In this document: in pieces, positions 14,201 through 14,629 of the stretch
How the letters are laid out: each line of letters starts with the position of its first letter
How positions within the stretch are numbered: the first letter of the stretch is position 1
Origin: CAVPGH01 sp046726955
GTDB taxonomy: Bacteria > Acidobacteriota > Vicinamibacteria > Fen-336
Direction: 5' to 3'
Length of the DNA: 14,629 nt
Assembly: GCA_046726955.1 (NCBI GenBank)
Contig: JBKPBQ010000573.1
Coordinates: 1-14,629 of the forward strand
The notes under the pieces: generated by a model
The model's input: the letters and a program-made list of their open reading frames with translations, nothing else
Databases searched by the model: none
What the model was told of the DNA's origin: nothing
Position numbers and translations under genes: made by a program

Positions 14201-14629
14201 GAAGGCGAGGACGCGCGTCCAGGCGAGCACCGTCGCCATCTGCTCCTCGGCGCCCTCGCGCTTCTCCGCGACGGCCTGCTGCAGCGCGATCGTCAGCTCC
14301 GCGAGCTCCCGCTCGGGATCGGCGGTGAGCGTGGCGTCGGGCTGCACGGCGTCCACCACCGCCCGGTAGGCCGACTCGAGGACCGCCACGTCCATGGCCT
14401 CCAGGTCCTCGTCGCTCGGTCGCTCCTTGAAGACGCGGCGCTCCACGAACGTCTTCTTCCACTGCGAGAGCACCTCGTCCGCCCGGACGCGCGCGCAGAG
14501 GCCCTCGTGCTCCACCTCCACGCGGAAGAGCCGGGCGAGGAAGCGGGCCGCGGAGGGAGCGACGCGCATGAGCAGCTGCGACTCCGCGAGCTTCTCGACG
14601 GCGGCGCCCGCGCGGTAGGCCTCGAACTC
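11201..14629 (-). CDS. Giant flavin/iron-sulfur oxidoreductase: GltD/NfnB-like half fused to PyrK/NfnA-like half (5' end outside window)
   Basis: The frame is open to the right edge, so at least 1,142 aa; an ATG at 14569 lies inside helical coding sequence and is probably not the start. Numbering from that Met: about 190 helical residues, then cysteines for two 4Fe-4S clusters (C194, C197, C205, C228; C268, C271, C275), as in GltD/NfnB. An FAD dinucleotide fold follows (VVGMGPAGYTLAHHL, 332-346) and an NAD(P) fold (AVVIGGGLTAID, 504-515). From about 800 comes a ferredoxin-reductase/PyrK-like half: RPGQFYRL (828-835), LLAGGGLGNAV (911-921), and a 2Fe-2S-type set CMLKEVCSQC (1050-1059) plus C1077. 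Separate NfnA and NfnB subunits perform flavin-based electron bifurcation between NADH, NADPH and ferredoxin; whether this fusion does so is unknown. It may supply electrons to the convergent iron-sulfur/SCP2 protein. Cytoplasmic. Confidence 0.9.
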   Translation of the reverse strand, partial: EFEAYRAGAAVEKLAESQLLMRVAPSAARFLARLFRVEVEHEGLCARVRADEVLSQWKKTFVERRVFKERPSDEDLEAMDVAVLESAYRAVVDAVQPDATLTADPERELAELTIALQQAVAEKREGAEEQMATVLAWTRVLAFHPDLAARRRRFASFHIPHKTEYGSLVPLVRTRPDVPEYFVGPHETRRYRDGFDLTDPRFTPRENLREAHYCLTCHDRAKDSCSTGLRDKKGAAQENPLGIPLEGCPLDEKISEMIRLYRDGQPVAALAVIMIDNPMLAGTGHRICNDCMKSCIFQKQDPVNIPQIETGILTEVLGLPYGFEILSLLTRWNPLNRRRPFPLRYNGKNVLVVGMGPAGYTLAHHLLNEGFGVVGIEGLKVEPLAPHLRGAKRRVPKPIRDVDEVVGPLSARPTLGFGGVAEYGITVRWDKNFLDVNYIVLMRRKKFRLLDGVRFGGTLTLDEAWALGFDHVAVAAGAGRPTLVPMKNNLARGVRMASDFLMGLQGQGAYRKNSLTNFQVELPAVVIGGGLTAIDTATELQAYYVTQVEKVLERFERLKREIPEESLWARLDSEETATVKKWLQHGRLVQAERSAAKAAGRPPDFARLIRAWGGVTILYRKRLQDSPAYRLNHEEVIKSLEEGIGFAECMSPVEALLDERGHVRGVVCSRMKLVDGRWKDSGETVEWKARAVMVAAGTNPNVVYEREHPGTFRLDPGTAAFAMHRAVEGANGTFGVEPVEAGGLGFFTSYNKDGRLVSFFGDAHPIFAGNVVKAMASSYVGYREVARLFEREVATQELAEQAERENAWVRFAEVLEDGLKATVVDAIRLADRIVEVIVRAPLAAQKFRPGQFYRLQNYEGPAEVVDGIRLTMEGLALTGAWTDPARGLISLIVLEMGGSSRLCALLEPGEEVVLMGPTGQPTEIPEGETVLLAGGGLGNAVLFSIAAALKARGNRVLYFAGYKRGSDLFKRSAIEEPCDAVVWSVDEGPAIEARRPQDHSLVGNVVQAMDAYGRGKLGEVTIPLREIDRIIAIGSDRMMNAVREARGGVLRDMLKPEAVAIGSINSPMQCMLKEVCSQCLQRHVDPATGKESLVFSCFNQDQPLDAVDFSFLGGRLRQNSAAEKLTSLWLDHLFEQREVQAV

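Noticed and set aside
1..14629. CRISPR arrays, insertion-sequence ends, attachment sites, tRNA or rRNA genes
   Set aside because: No regularly spaced repeats, transposase or integrase motifs, or tRNA-like sequence seen on either strand.

Overview
The window is GC-rich, tightly packed bacterial chromosomal DNA with no phage, transposon, CRISPR, tRNA or rRNA signal that I can see. A Ser/Thr kinase fused through one membrane helix to a WD40/TolB-type beta-propeller, and a winged-helix plus FHA regulator, are typical of Acidobacteriota and related high-GC lineages (Gemmatimonadota, Eisenbacteria, Rokubacteria). I lean towards Acidobacteriota, as an inference from gene content only.

Left part (1-4334), phospho-signalling. 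A frame-disrupted kinase fragment runs off the left edge on the minus strand. Diverging from it is a complete receptor kinase whose DFG motif reads DFD. Next come a small secreted HExxH metallopeptidase on the minus strand and, divergent from that, a regulator with a winged-helix DNA-binding domain and a phosphothreonine-binding FHA domain. The peptidase leader mRNA can fold a hairpin over its own Shine-Dalgarno sequence.

Middle part (4357-7881), all on the minus strand. It holds a cytokinin-dehydrogenase-like flavoprotein with an N-terminal domain resembling PHA-granule-region proteins, an RRM RNA-binding protein that appears to start at ATT, an unrecognised 121-aa protein just upstream of it, and two small genes whose reading frames are broken (an unrecognised one and a four-cysteine zinc ribbon).

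Right part (7958-14629). A polytopic membrane protein with a C-terminal helix-hairpin-helix-like region faces an HxlR-type regulator tail to tail. The regulator is divergent from a QueG-like iron-sulfur protein fused to an SCP2 lipid-binding domain. That gene converges on a very large flavin/iron-sulfur oxidoreductase that joins a GltD/NfnB-like half to a PyrK/NfnA-like half and continues past the right edge. The two iron-sulfur proteins could form an electron-transfer pair, but this rests on proximity alone.

All four convergent gene pairs are separated by only 11-33 bases, and each gap carries a short hairpin that touches or flanks the stop codons. No classical defence or mobile system is visible. 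The most unusual points are the PHA-like/CKX-like fusion with a replaced catalytic Asp, the QueG-like/SCP2 fusion, the ATT start of the RRM gene, the DFD kinase, and the hairpin over the peptidase ribosome-binding site.
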